DNA from: DATMER01 sp963741305
GTDB taxonomy: Bacteria; Acidobacteriota; Thermoanaerobaculia; Multivoradales; UBA5704
NCBI GenBank assembly: GCA_963741305.1
Contig: CAVUHL010000003.1
Location: 4,526,001-4,590,000 of the forward strand
Direction of reading: 5' to 3'
Length of the DNA: 64,000 nt
Positions 17,080 through 26,628 of this stretch are shown here, piece by piece (within the stretch, counting starts at the first letter, position 1; the number at the start of each line of letters is the position of its first letter). The position numbers were made by a program, and so were the translations under genes. The notes beneath the pieces are model-generated. The model worked only from the letters and a program-made list of their open reading frames with translations. It was not told the origin of the DNA and did not search any database.

Positions 17080-18798
17080 TTACTGCTTCTGCTGCAGGAG
17101 CTGCTTGATTTCGGCCATCTGCTTCTGCAGCTCGACGATCTGCGCGTCCTTCTCCTGCACCAACTGATAGAGGCCCTGGACCGCGGCCATGGTCACGCCC
17201 GTGACGTCCATCGGGAAGATGTACTTCCCTTCCGTTCCCAGGCCGAAGGTGCTGCGGAAGTCCTCGACCATCGGACCTACGTGGCGCAGCTTCTGGCCGT
17301 CGGCCTTGTAGCTCCACTCCTGGATCGGGAGCTGGGCGAACTTGGCCAGCATCGTGCTTGGATCGACCGCCTGGAAGCCTTCCTTCAGCTCGCGCGAGGA
17401 CGGGTTGCTGAACGTGCCGGTCACCGTCAAGTTGCCGGGGATGGTCACGGCGCCCGTGCTGCCGTTGATCGACATGCGGTTGGCGTTGTTGGTGCCAAAG
17501 ATGATGTCGTCGGCTTCGAGCGTCCCGATCAGGAGCCCGTTGCCGCCGGTGTGGAGGAGCTCACCACGGCTGCCGAGCGCCACGCCGAACCTGAGGGCCG
17601 TCCTGCCGCTGCCGTGAGAGATGAAGTTCGTCTGGACGCCGGCGTTGTTCCTGGCGCGGAAGACCGCCGCGGCGGTGGTGCCCGTGCTCGTATTTTCGAC
17701 CTGGGCGATCGTATTCACGTCGGCGCTCTCCAGGACGTGCAGCTTCTCGTCCGGGCCGCCCGTGCCGATACCCACGTCGCCGTCCGAGCTGATGTCGATC
17801 GAGCTCGTCGGCGCGCCGGGCCGGATGCGGAAGGACAGGAGCGAGCCGCCGGTCACGTCGCGGACGAAGAAGTTGGCCTCGTTGGCCCCGATGTCCCAGG
17901 TCTGGGCGGTGAAGCCGCCGGAGTTGTTCTGCTCAAGACGGATCGCCGGGGTGTTGCTGGTGTTGATGTGGATGTCGAGGACCGGCGTGGCGGTCTTGAG
18001 ACCGAGGCGGCCGGTGCTGTCGACGAAGATGGAGTTTGTCGAGGCCCCCGCCGTGATGGTGAAGGGAACCTTGCTGCCGGTGATGTCCTCGATGGAGAAC
18101 TTGTTGGCGCCGCCGCTCCCCGAGTCGTTCGCGGTGAGCTGCCAGTCGTTGGTGGGGAAGGTCCCCGCGCTGGTGTCCTCGAACTTGATCCGGGTGCTGT
18201 TCTCCTTGAGCCGGATCGTGTCGAAGCCGAAGCTCTCGTTGTTGACGCAATCGAAGCCGACGCAGATGCTCCCCTGGACGATCAGATCGTCGGGGATGAC
18301 CTGGTCTGCGGCCGTGATCACGCCGATGGAGCCGGCGGACGTCGCCGACTTCTTGCCCTTCTCGGCTTGGGGCTCCTTGCCCTCGGGCATCACGATGCTC
18401 CCGGCCTGGACCATGAATCCGCCGGAGACCACGGGGCTCTCGGGCAGTTGGGCCCGCAGCCGCGCCATGGCGGCCTCGTCACCGCTCTTGCGCGCCTCGG
18501 CGAGGGCCTTGCGCACGGACGCGTCGATCCGCGCCTCGAAGCGCAGCTCGTAGGTGTACGCGCCTTCCTTGGCGCCCGCGGCCAGCTCGAAGACCGGCGT
18601 CTGCTTGGAGTCGAACTCCTGGCGGACCACCTCTCCATCCGGCATGGAGACGGTCAGGACCGCGCGCTCATAATCCACCTGCGCGTCCCACTGCACCCGC
18701 CCCGGATCGGCGCTCATCTTGGCCGCGCCAGCCCAGGCGGGCACCCCGATTGCCAGCACAGCGATTACCACCACAAATACATGCAGCCATTTCTTCAT
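17080..18798 (-). CDS. Secreted protein with S74-type (endosialidase chaperone) C-terminus
   Basis: The 572-residue protein has a signal peptide (cleavage near AWAG, residue 24), a helical N-terminal region, and repetitive beta-strand segments (RIKFEDTSAGTFPTNDWQL, FSIEDITGSKVPFTI). The C-terminal intramolecular chaperone module begins near SSRELKEGFQAVDP and ends in a coiled coil (ALYQLVQEKDAQIVELQKQM-like). In S74 proteins this domain trimerises the preceding beta-helix and cuts itself off before the conserved serine. Stand-alone secreted versions outside phages are common in some phyla. No phage genes surround it. An AGGAG ribosome site precedes the ATG. Confidence 0.82.
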   Translation of the reverse strand: MKKWLHVFVVVIAVLAIGVPAWAGAAKMSADPGRVQWDAQVDYERAVLTVSMPDGEVVRQEFDSKQTPVFELAAGAKEGAYTYELRFEARIDASVRKALAEARKSGDEAAMARLRAQLPESPVVSGGFMVQAGSIVMPEGKEPQAEKGKKSATSAGSIGVITAADQVIPDDLIVQGSICVGFDCVNNESFGFDTIRLKENSTRIKFEDTSAGTFPTNDWQLTANDSGSGGANKFSIEDITGSKVPFTITAGASTNSIFVDSTGRLGLKTATPVLDIHINTSNTPAIRLEQNNSGGFTAQTWDIGANEANFFVRDVTGGSLLSFRIRPGAPTSSIDISSDGDVGIGTGGPDEKLHVLESADVNTIAQVENTSTGTTAAAVFRARNNAGVQTNFISHGSGRTALRFGVALGSRGELLHTGGNGLLIGTLEADDIIFGTNNANRMSINGSTGAVTIPGNLTVTGTFSNPSSRELKEGFQAVDPSTMLAKFAQLPIQEWSYKADGQKLRHVGPMVEDFRSTFGLGTEGKYIFPMDVTGVTMAAVQGLYQLVQEKDAQIVELQKQMAEIKQLLQQKQ

Positions 18799-18957
18799 AC
18801 GACTCCTCCTCTCGGTCGGACGTTTGCCACCTCGTTAGGCGTTGTGACACCGAGGTCCGTTACAACCAAACAAGACGCAAAAACTTCAATTCAGAGCAAT
18901 TCTCTCGGCGAGATCTGTCCATGTTGCCACAGCGCTGCGCTGTGAGCAAGAGGGGCG

Positions 18958-19668
18958 TCAGCCGCGGGAGCGCTGCCGGACGGCTTCGTAGAGGATGGCG
19001 GCGGTGGCCGTGGAAATGTTGAGGGAGCCGACGCGTCCGCGCATGGGGAGTCCGATCATGCGGTCGCAGATCTGGCGGCTGCGGGCGCGGAGCCCCTTCT
19101 CTTCCCCGCCTAGGAGGATGAGCACCTTGCCGGTGAGGTCGATGTCCCAGGGAGGCTCGCCGTCGGCGTCGGTGCCATAGACCCAGTAGCCCTGCTCCTT
19201 GAGGCGCTCGACCTCGGCGGCGGTGTTGGTGATGCGCTCGATCTCGAGCCACTCGGTGGCGCCGGCGGAAGTCTTGGAGACGGTCGGGGTAACGGGCGCA
19301 GAGCCGCGGTCGCGGATGAGCACGCGGCCGACGCCGGCGCCCTCGCAGACCCGCAGCACGGCGCCAAGGTTGCGCGGGTCCTGCACATCTTCGAGAAGCA
19401 CGACCAACTCGGGATCGGCTGCGGCCATCGCCAGCGGAGCCGCCGCGCTCTCCTTCACTTCCGCGGCCATGCCGTTGTGGGCAGGCCCGGCGCGCTCGGA
19501 GAGGATCTTTTCGGGGATGACTTCGAGAGGGACGTGATGACGCCGGCAGAGGTCTTCGACCTCGTCGCGGCGCTTCCCCGTCCGGCTGGCGCTTACAAAG
19601 ACGCGGAGAAGCTCCTGCGGGCGATGCCGCAGGGCTTCTCGGACGGGATGGTAGCCGTAGAGGAACAT
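18958..19668 (-). CDS. rlmB: 23S rRNA (guanosine-2'-O-)-methyltransferase, RlmB-type SpoU family
   Basis: The protein has an N-terminal substrate-binding domain (FLYGYHPVREALRH) and a SPOUT knot with the three SpoU motifs: DPRNLGAVLRVCEGAGV, ILLGGEEKGLR and LNISTATAAILYEAVRQRS. RlmB methylates G2251 in the P-loop of 23S rRNA (E. coli numbering). I chose the ATG at 19668, giving 236 residues, because GGAGG lies 12 bases upstream; a TTG at 19680 is in frame and would touch the frr stop region. It closes the rplM-rpsI-rpsB-tsf-pyrH-frr series and takes the place where uppS often follows frr. Confidence 0.88.
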   Translation of the reverse strand: MFLYGYHPVREALRHRPQELLRVFVSASRTGKRRDEVEDLCRRHHVPLEVIPEKILSERAGPAHNGMAAEVKESAAAPLAMAAADPELVVLLEDVQDPRNLGAVLRVCEGAGVGRVLIRDRGSAPVTPTVSKTSAGATEWLEIERITNTAAEVERLKEQGYWVYGTDADGEPPWDIDLTGKVLILLGGEEKGLRARSRQICDRMIGLPMRGRVGSLNISTATAAILYEAVRQRSRG

Positions 19669-19676
19669 GCCATCCT

Positions 19677-20231
19677 TCAAACCTCCATGATCTGCTGCTC
19701 TTTTTTCTGGAGGGACGTGTTGATCTCGCCGATGAACTGGTCGTGGAGCTTCTGGACCTCGTCGAGCCCGCGGCGCTCGTCGTCCTGGCTGATGGTCTTG
19801 TCCTTCTCCATCTTCTTGAGCTTGTCGTTGCCCTCGCGCCGGACTTGGCGGATGCCGTTGCGGGCGTGCTCGGCCATGTCGTGCGCCTTCTTCACGATCT
19901 CCTTGCGGCGGTCCTCGGTGAGCTGCGGCAGCGGGATGCGGATGATCCTGCCGTCCGACGACGGGTTGAGGCCCAGGTCGGACTTCATGATGGCCCGCTC
20001 GATGGCGGGGATCTGGCTCGGGTCGAAGGGCTGCGCCGTGATCATCGAGGCATCGGCCACGGAGAGCGTGGCGAGCTGGTTGATCGGCATCGGCGTGCCG
20101 TAGTACTCGACGGTGACGCCATCGAGGAGCGCCAGCGACGCCCGGCCCGTGCGCAGGTGCTTCAGCTCGTTGTGGAAGTGCTCGACCGCGTGCTTCATCC
20201 GCTGCTCGGTATCGCGAAAGATCTCTTTCAT
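19677..20231 (-). CDS. frr: Ribosome recycling factor
   Basis: The 184-residue protein matches the usual RRF length and shows the family landmarks HFHNELKHLRTGRASLALLDGVTVEYYGT near the start and PLPQLTEDRRKEIVKKA in the middle. RRF with EF-G splits the terminated ribosome. A ribosome site GGAGGGAACC precedes the ATG at 20231. It lies 31 bases downstream of pyrH in the conserved rpsB-tsf-pyrH-frr order. Confidence 0.97.
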   Translation of the reverse strand: MKEIFRDTEQRMKHAVEHFHNELKHLRTGRASLALLDGVTVEYYGTPMPINQLATLSVADASMITAQPFDPSQIPAIERAIMKSDLGLNPSSDGRIIRIPLPQLTEDRRKEIVKKAHDMAEHARNGIRQVRREGNDKLKKMEKDKTISQDDERRGLDEVQKLHDQFIGEINTSLQKKEQQIMEV

Positions 20232-20262
20232 GGTTCCCTCCTGTCCGGCCAGATCTTACTAC

Positions 20263-20993
20263 TCAGCCCCGCACGACCGAACCGATGCGCTCGCCGCAGA
20301 CCACGCGGCGGATGTTGCCGGGGGTCATCATCTCGAAGATGCCGATGGGGAGCCTGTTGTCCCGGCAGAGGGCGATGGCGGCCGTATCCATCACTTCCAG
20401 GCCCTTCTCGATGACCTGCTGGTAGGTCACCTCGGGCAGGAGCGTTGCGTCAGGGTCCTTGTTCGGGTCGGCGGTGTAGAGGCCGTCGACCTTGGTCGCC
20501 TTGAGCAGGATCTCGGCGTGGATCTCGTTGGCGCGCAGGGCGGCGGCGCTGTCCGTGGTGAAGTACGGGTTGCCCGTGCCGGCCGCGAAGATGACGACGC
20601 GCTTCTTCTCCAGGTGGCGGATGGCGCGGCGGCGGATGAAGGGCTCCGCCACCGTGTTGATGTCGATCGCCGACTGGACGCGGGTGGGAACGCTCCGCTT
20701 CTCAAGGGCATCCTGGAGGGCGAGGGCGTTGATCACCGTGGCGAGCATGCCCATGTGGTCGCCGGTCACCCTGTCGATACCGCGGTGGCTGGCGGCCAGG
20801 CCGCGGATGATGTTACCGCCGCCGACGACGATGGCGATCTCCACACCCAGGGCGTGGACGTCGCGCACCTCGTCGGCGATGGCCGACACGACCTTTTCGT
20901 CGATGCCGAAGGGCTGCGAGCCCATCAGGGCCTCGCCGGACAGCTTGAGCAGGATCCGGCCAAAGACCGGACTGCCGGAGCTACCCGGTTCCG

Positions 20994-20997
<4 letters not shown>
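20263..20997 (-). CDS. pyrH: Uridylate kinase (UMP kinase)
   Basis: The 244-residue protein has the amino-acid-kinase fold signatures of bacterial UMP kinase: ILLKLSGEAL, IVVGGGNIIRG and FAAGTGNPYFTTDSAAALRA. It phosphorylates UMP to UDP and is hexameric and GTP-activated in most bacteria. The ATG start overlaps the tsf stop (ATGA). It sits between tsf and frr, as in most bacteria. Confidence 0.97.
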
Positions 20998-21647
<650 letters not shown>

Positions 21648-21685
21648 CTTGAATCTCCTTGGGGCTGTATGTGTCACCCGGCGGA

Positions 21686-21724
21686 CAAAAGAAAAGGCCA
21701 GTCGACGCGGGCTCGGCTGACCTT
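21686..21724 (-). terminator. Hairpin with T-rich tail between rpsB and tsf
   Basis: On the minus strand AAGGTCAG (21724-21717) pairs with CTGGCCTT (21701-21694), allowing one G-T pair, with further CGA/TCG pairing inside the loop, and TTTTCTTTT follows at 21693-21685. This has the form of an intrinsic terminator. Because it lies inside an expected operon it may be an attenuator that lowers tsf expression relative to rpsB. Confidence 0.65.
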
Positions 21725-21777
21725 GTCTCCGCGCCGCCGGGTTGAGTTCGAGCGGCGCGCCTTGGAACCAGGATTTC

Positions 21778-22542
<765 letters not shown>

Positions 22543-22571
22543 GCGAATTCTCCTTCCTTCTTCCTGCGGCC

Positions 22572-22967
22572 TTAGCGCTTGCTGAACTGGAACCGGGCGC
22601 GGGCGCCCTTCTGACCGTACTTCTTGCGCTCCTTCTTGCGCGGGTCGCGCGTAAGGAGGCCGGCGGTCTTGAGGCGGTCGCGCAGCTCGGCATTGAAATG
22701 GAGCAGGGCGCGCGAGATGCCATGGCGGATGGCGCCCGCCTGGCCCGCGCTGCCACCCCCGGCGACGGTGACGACGATGTCGAACCGCTCGGTCGTCTCG
22801 GTCAGCATCAGGGGCTGCTTGATGACCATCTTGAGGACTTCATTGGGGAAGTACGTGTCGATCGGCCGGCCGTTGACCTTGACGCTGCCGGCGCCGGGGC
22901 GCAGGTAGACGCGGGCCGAAGCCGTCTTGCGCCGCCCCGTTGCGTAATACTGGGTGTCATTTACCAC
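22572..22967 (-). CDS. rpsI: 30S ribosomal protein S9 (uS9)
   Basis: The 131-residue protein has the uS9 features YYATGRRKTASARVYLRPG at the N-terminus and the conserved C-terminal tail RFQFSKR, whose last residues contact P-site tRNA. The start is GTG at 22967 with AGGAGAGAACCCA upstream. It follows rplM by 27 bases, as in nearly all bacteria. Confidence 0.97.
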   Translation of the reverse strand: MVNDTQYYATGRRKTASARVYLRPGAGSVKVNGRPIDTYFPNEVLKMVIKQPLMLTETTERFDIVVTVAGGGSAGQAGAIRHGISRALLHFNAELRDRLKTAGLLTRDPRKKERKKYGQKGARARFQFSKR

Positions 22968-22994
22968 TGGGTTCTCTCCTGGCTAACCTTGAGG

Positions 22995-23450
22995 CTATCG
23001 ACCGAGGACTTCGGCCACATCGAGGACGGCGGGCTGCTGTGCCTTGTGCGGGTGGTCCGTTCCGGCGTAGACCTTCAGCTTGCGGATCTGCCTGCGGCCG
23101 AGGGGGCCCTTGGGGAGCATGCCCCAGACGGCCTCTTCGACCAGCTTGACGGGCCGGCGCTGCCGGCGCTTCGCCGCGGTCTCGCTCTTGAGCCCGCCGG
23201 GGTAGCCGGAGTGACGGTGGTACACCTTGTTCTCTTCCTTGCGTCCGGTGAGGACCACCTTCTCGGCGTTGAGGACGATCACGAAGTCCCCGGTGTCGAT
23301 ATGGGGCGCGAAGGTCGGCTTGTGCTTGCCGCGCAGCCGGGTGGCGATCACCGAGGCGAGCCGTCCGAGAGGGATCCCGTCGGCATCCACCACGAACCAC
23401 AGGCGCTCGATCTCGGCGAGCTTCGGGCTGTATGTCTTCTTAATCAGCAT
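22995..23450 (-). CDS. rplM: 50S ribosomal protein L13 (uL13)
   Basis: From the ATG at 23450 the product is 151 residues and begins MLIKKTYSPKLAEIERLWFV. It contains GRLASVIATRLRGKHKP, the GDFVIVLNAEKVVLTG block and AVWGMLPKGPLGRRQ, all characteristic of L13. The open frame extends upstream but that part has no L13 similarity, and a -10/-35 pair lies within it at 23529-23557. A GAGAGATCTGAG ribosome site precedes the start. Confidence 0.96.
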   Translation of the reverse strand: MLIKKTYSPKLAEIERLWFVVDADGIPLGRLASVIATRLRGKHKPTFAPHIDTGDFVIVLNAEKVVLTGRKEENKVYHRHSGYPGGLKSETAAKRRQRRPVKLVEEAVWGMLPKGPLGRRQIRKLKVYAGTDHPHKAQQPAVLDVAEVLGR

Positions 23451-23528
23451 CTCAGATCTCTCCGTCGGAACTCGCGGATAGCGTCGCTCGGCAAACGAAA
23501 CCCGTCCTTGCGACGCAAAGGACCCCGA

Positions 23529-23557
23529 ATGGTAGGCGGAGCAAACGGTCTTGTCAA
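23529..23557 (-). promoter_or_regulatory. Promoter of the rplM-rpsI ribosomal operon
   Basis: On the minus strand TTGACA (23557-23552) and TACCAT (23534-23529) are 17 bases apart, about 80 bases before the rplM start. This supports the short rplM start and gives a leader of about 70 bases in which autogenous L13 control could act. Confidence 0.75.
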
Positions 23558-23673
23558 GAGGCGGGCGCAGTACCCGATAGTACCTGGTACCAAAAACGTG
23601 GCACCAACGCGCCCCGCGCCGCGAGAGAACGGCATTGTACACGATCTGGCCCCAACACCGATACACTTCCCCT

Positions 23674-24390
23674 GTGACCGACGTCAGCACAGCCCCTCTC
23701 GACAAATCCGGCCGCGCCATCCAGGACATGTTTGCGGGCGTGGCCCCGCGCTACGACCTTCTGAACCACCTGCTGTCCGCGAGCCTGGACGTGGTGTGGC
23801 GGCGCAAGGCCGCGGCGGCCCTCGACCTTCCCAAGGAGGCCGAGGCGCTCGATCTTTGCTGCGGCACGGGCGACCAGTCGGTTGCGCTGCGCAAGCGGGG
23901 CGCGCGGGTTGCTTCGGCGGACTTCTGCATCCCCATGCTGGCTCTCGCCCGGCGCAAGTTCGAGCGCCTGGGTAGGCCCCGGCCAGCTGCCCTCGCCGCC
24001 GACGCCCTGGCCCTCCCCTTCCCGCGCCAGCGCTTCGACGGCGCCACCGTGTCGTTCGGGCTGCGCAACGTCTCCGACTTGGACGTGGCCCTGCGCCAGC
24101 TCGCGGGCGTGCTGCGGCCCGGCGGCCGGCTCGTGGTCCTGGAGTTCGCCGTCCCCGAGCTTCCCGTGCTGCGGGGGCTCTATCTCTTCTACTTCCGCCG
24201 CCTCCTCCCCTGGATCGGACGGCTGGTCTCGGCGCGCGGCTCGGCCTACACCTATCTGCCGAGCTCGGTCCTGGAGTTCCCACAGCGTCAGGGATTCCTC
24301 GACCGCATGACTGCCGCGGGCTTCACCGGACTCTCCTGGCGCGACCTGTCGGGCGGCATCGTCTGTCTATACAAGGGCAATATCCCATGA
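23674..24390 (+). CDS. menG: Demethylmenaquinone/ubiquinone C-methyltransferase
   Basis: The protein has the UbiE/MenG signatures YDLLNHLLSASLDVVWRRKA, motif I LDLCCGTGDQ, the GLRNVSDLDVAL block and LVVLEFAVPELPVLRGLYLFYFRRLLPWIG. It methylates the quinone ring in the last step of menaquinone synthesis. I place the start at GTG 23674 (238 residues), since the 13 codons upstream have no family match; an upstream in-frame start at 23635 exists. The end overlaps folD as ATGA, and the operon continues through coaE and rdgB. Confidence 0.92.
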   Translation: MTDVSTAPLDKSGRAIQDMFAGVAPRYDLLNHLLSASLDVVWRRKAAAALDLPKEAEALDLCCGTGDQSVALRKRGARVASADFCIPMLALARRKFERLGRPRPAALAADALALPFPRQRFDGATVSFGLRNVSDLDVALRQLAGVLRPGGRLVVLEFAVPELPVLRGLYLFYFRRLLPWIGRLVSARGSAYTYLPSSVLEFPQRQGFLDRMTAAGFTGLSWRDLSGGIVCLYKGNIP

Positions 24391-25331
24391 CGGCGCAAAT
24401 ACCGACGAAGATCCTCGAAGGAAAGACCCTCGCCGCCGACCTCCGGGCCGGCGTGGCCGCCGGGGTGCACGAGATGGAGCTGGCCGGACTGCGGCCGCCC
24501 GGACTGGCCGCCGTCCTGGTCGGCGACAACCCGGCGTCCCAGGTCTATGTAGGGAGCAAGATCAAGGCGTGCGGCGAGTCGGGCATCGCCAGCCGCACGG
24601 TCCGCCTGCCCGCGGATACCAGCGAGGACAAGTTGACCGGGATCATCGAGGATCTGAACCGCGACGAGGCGGTCGATGGCATCCTGGTGCAGCTCCCCCT
24701 CCCCCGCCAGATCCACGAGCGCCGCGTCCTCGAGCATGTCTCGCCGGACAAGGACGTGGATGGCTTCCATTCCGTCAGCGTCGGCCGGCTCTGGCTGGAC
24801 GAGCCCGGGTTCGCGCCCGCCACGCCCTCGGGCGTCATCGAGCTTCTGAAGCGCAACGGCTTCCCGCTTTCGGGCAAGCGGGCCGTGATCGTGGGCCGCA
24901 GCGCCATCGTGGGCAAGCCCATGGCCGCTCTCCTCCTGCGGGAGAATTGCACGGTGACCCTCTGCCACTCCCGCACCGCCGACCTTGCTGCCGTCTGCCG
25001 CGAGGCGGACGTCCTCGTCGCGGCCATCGGCCGGGCCGGGATGATCGGCCCCGAGCACGTCAAGGAAGGGGCGATCGTCGTGGACGTGGGGATCAACCGG
25101 GTGACCGACCCCGCCGAGCTCGAGCGGCTCTTCCCCGGGAATGAGGAGCGCCGGCGCCAGTTCGAGTCCAAGGGCTCGATCATCACCGGCGATGTGGACT
25201 TCCACCGGGTCGCTTCCAGGGCTGCCGCCATCACGCCCGTGCCAGGGGGCGTCGGGCTCCTGACCGTGGCGATGCTCCTGGTCAACACCCTTCAATCCGC
25301 CAGGATGCGCCAGGGGGTGCCGGTCTCATGA
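24387..25331 (+). CDS. folD: Bifunctional methylenetetrahydrofolate dehydrogenase/cyclohydrolase FolD
   Basis: The 314-residue protein carries the catalytic YVGSKIKACGESGI block (Tyr and Lys of the active site), QLPLPRQI, the Rossmann motif VVGRSAIVGKPMAALLL-type, and the C-terminal TPVPGGVGLLTVAMLLVNT. It interconverts 5,10-methylene-, methenyl- and 10-formyl-THF, which supplies purine synthesis and the formyl group used by Fmt. It starts within the menG stop (ATGA). A 9-base duplication, ATGAGCCGG, spans its stop and the coaE start. Confidence 0.96.
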   Translation: MTAQIPTKILEGKTLAADLRAGVAAGVHEMELAGLRPPGLAAVLVGDNPASQVYVGSKIKACGESGIASRTVRLPADTSEDKLTGIIEDLNRDEAVDGILVQLPLPRQIHERRVLEHVSPDKDVDGFHSVSVGRLWLDEPGFAPATPSGVIELLKRNGFPLSGKRAVIVGRSAIVGKPMAALLLRENCTVTLCHSRTADLAAVCREADVLVAAIGRAGMIGPEHVKEGAIVVDVGINRVTDPAELERLFPGNEERRRQFESKGSIITGDVDFHRVASRAAAITPVPGGVGLLTVAMLLVNTLQSARMRQGVPVS

Positions 25332-25341
25332 GCCGGGTCCT

Positions 25342-25944
25342 ATGAGCCGGCTCTTCCGGGTCGGGCTCACCGGCGGCCTGGCCGGCGGCAAGTCGACCGT
25401 CGCCGGCTGGCTGCGGGATGCCGGCTTCACGGTGATCGACGCCGACCGCCTGGTGGCGGACCTCTACCGGCCCGGCGGCGAGGGTGTCGAGGCGGTGCGC
25501 AGCCTCCTGGGCTCCGAGATGATCGACGCCGAGGGCGGGGTCGACCGCGCCAAGGTCGCGGCGCGGGTCTTCGCGGACCACGAGGCGCGCCGCAACCTGG
25601 AGAAGGCCGTCCATCCCATGGTCCGCCGCCGCTTCGAAGAGATCGCGGAACGTTCGCAGGGGGTCGTGGTCCTGGAGGCCACCCTGCTCGTCGAGGCCGG
25701 CTACGGCCCGCTGTTCGACTTCATCGTCACCGTGGAGGCCGACGCCGAGGCGCGGCTGCGGCGCGCCATGGCCCGGGGCATGGACGAGGCCTCGGCCCGC
25801 GCCCGCCTGGTCGCCCAGGGCGATGGCGAGGAGCGGAAGAAGGGTGCCCACCGCGTGATCGACAACTGCCGCGACCTCCCCTCCCTGCGCCGCCAGGTCG
25901 ACGAGCTCATCGAGGAGCTCTCCCGGATGGCCGCAAGAGGATGA
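25342..25944 (+). CDS. coaE: Dephospho-CoA kinase
   Basis: The 200-residue protein opens with a P-loop (GLTGGLAGGKSTVA, residues 8-21) followed by DADRLVADLYRPG, and has VVVLEATLLVEAGY and the late RVIDNCRDL typical of CoaE. It makes CoA from dephospho-CoA and ATP, the last step of the pathway. It starts 10 bases after folD and overlaps rdgB by ATGA. Confidence 0.95.
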   Translation: MSRLFRVGLTGGLAGGKSTVAGWLRDAGFTVIDADRLVADLYRPGGEGVEAVRSLLGSEMIDAEGGVDRAKVAARVFADHEARRNLEKAVHPMVRRRFEEIAERSQGVVVLEATLLVEAGYGPLFDFIVTVEADAEARLRRAMARGMDEASARARLVAQGDGEERKKGAHRVIDNCRDLPSLRRQVDELIEELSRMAARG

Positions 25945-26486
25945 CGACCACCCCCTTTGTCCTCGTCACCGGCAACCGCGGCAAGATCGCGGAGGCACGC
26001 CTCGCCCTCGGCATGGAGATCGAAGCCGTGGAGGTGGATCTCCCCGAGATCCAGGCGCTCGATCTCCTGGAAGTGCTGCAGCAGAAGGCCGAAGTGGCCT
26101 GGGAGATCGTCCGGCGGCCGCTGGTGGTCGAGGAGGCCGGCCTGGATCTTCTCGCGCTAAACGGCTTCCCTGGCCCCCTGGTCAAGTGGATGCTGGAGGC
26201 CGTGGGCGCCGAGGGGATCGCGAAGACCGCCCAGGCCCTCGGCAATCCTGGCGCCGTCGCCCGCTGCGCCCTCCTCTATCGCGACTCGGAGCGCACCATC
26301 GTCGCCGAGGGGAGCACCTCCGGCACCCTCGTCCTCCCCGGCCGCGGCGAGCACGGCTTCGGATGGGACCCCGTCTTCCTCCCGGACGGCGAGCCGCGCA
26401 CTTTTGCCGAGCTTGCGGGAAAAGAGAAGGACGCCGTCAGCCACCGCGGCAAGGCGTGGCGCAATCTCATGGAAAAAATCCGGTAG
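25941..26486 (+). CDS. rdgB: XTP/dITP diphosphatase (RdgB/HAM1 family)
   Basis: The 181-residue protein has the HAM1 features VTGNRGKIAEA at the N-terminus, GFPGPLVKWML in the middle, GFGWDPVFLPDG and SHRGKAWRNL near the end. It removes non-canonical purine triphosphates. The usual EDSGL acidic motif reads EEAGL here, keeping acids but losing the serine. It is the last gene of menG-folD-coaE-rdgB. Confidence 0.93.
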   Translation: MTTTPFVLVTGNRGKIAEARLALGMEIEAVEVDLPEIQALDLLEVLQQKAEVAWEIVRRPLVVEEAGLDLLALNGFPGPLVKWMLEAVGAEGIAKTAQALGNPGAVARCALLYRDSERTIVAEGSTSGTLVLPGRGEHGFGWDPVFLPDGEPRTFAELAGKEKDAVSHRGKAWRNLMEKIR

Positions 26487-26574
26487 TTACGAGCTTCGGT
26501 CTGCAAGCTACGGGAAAACCCGCTCGCGCTCCGGAAAAACGGCTCGGGCGCGAGGTTCTGTCCTTTTTCCACAA

Positions 26575-26604
26575 GAAAAGCCGCTCGCGCAGAGCACGAG
26601 CGGC
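26575..26604 (-). terminator. Intrinsic terminator after the arc operon
   Basis: GCCGCTCG (26580-26587) and CGAGCGGC (26597-26604) form a perfect 8-bp stem. On the minus strand it is followed by TTTTCTTGTG. It lies between two convergent genes and may also stop rdgB transcription, though no T-run follows on the plus strand. Confidence 0.75.
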
Positions 26605-26628
26605 TCGGGCTGTAGCTTTGGCCGCTGT

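Noticed and set aside
17080..18798. A prophage, suggested by the tail-fibre-type S74 domain
   Set aside because: No capsid, terminase, tail or integrase genes surround it, and it has a signal peptide; it fits a chromosomal secreted protein.
22995..23729. A long form of L13 with 93 extra N-terminal residues
   Set aside because: The extension has no L13 similarity, and a good promoter lies inside it at 23529-23557.
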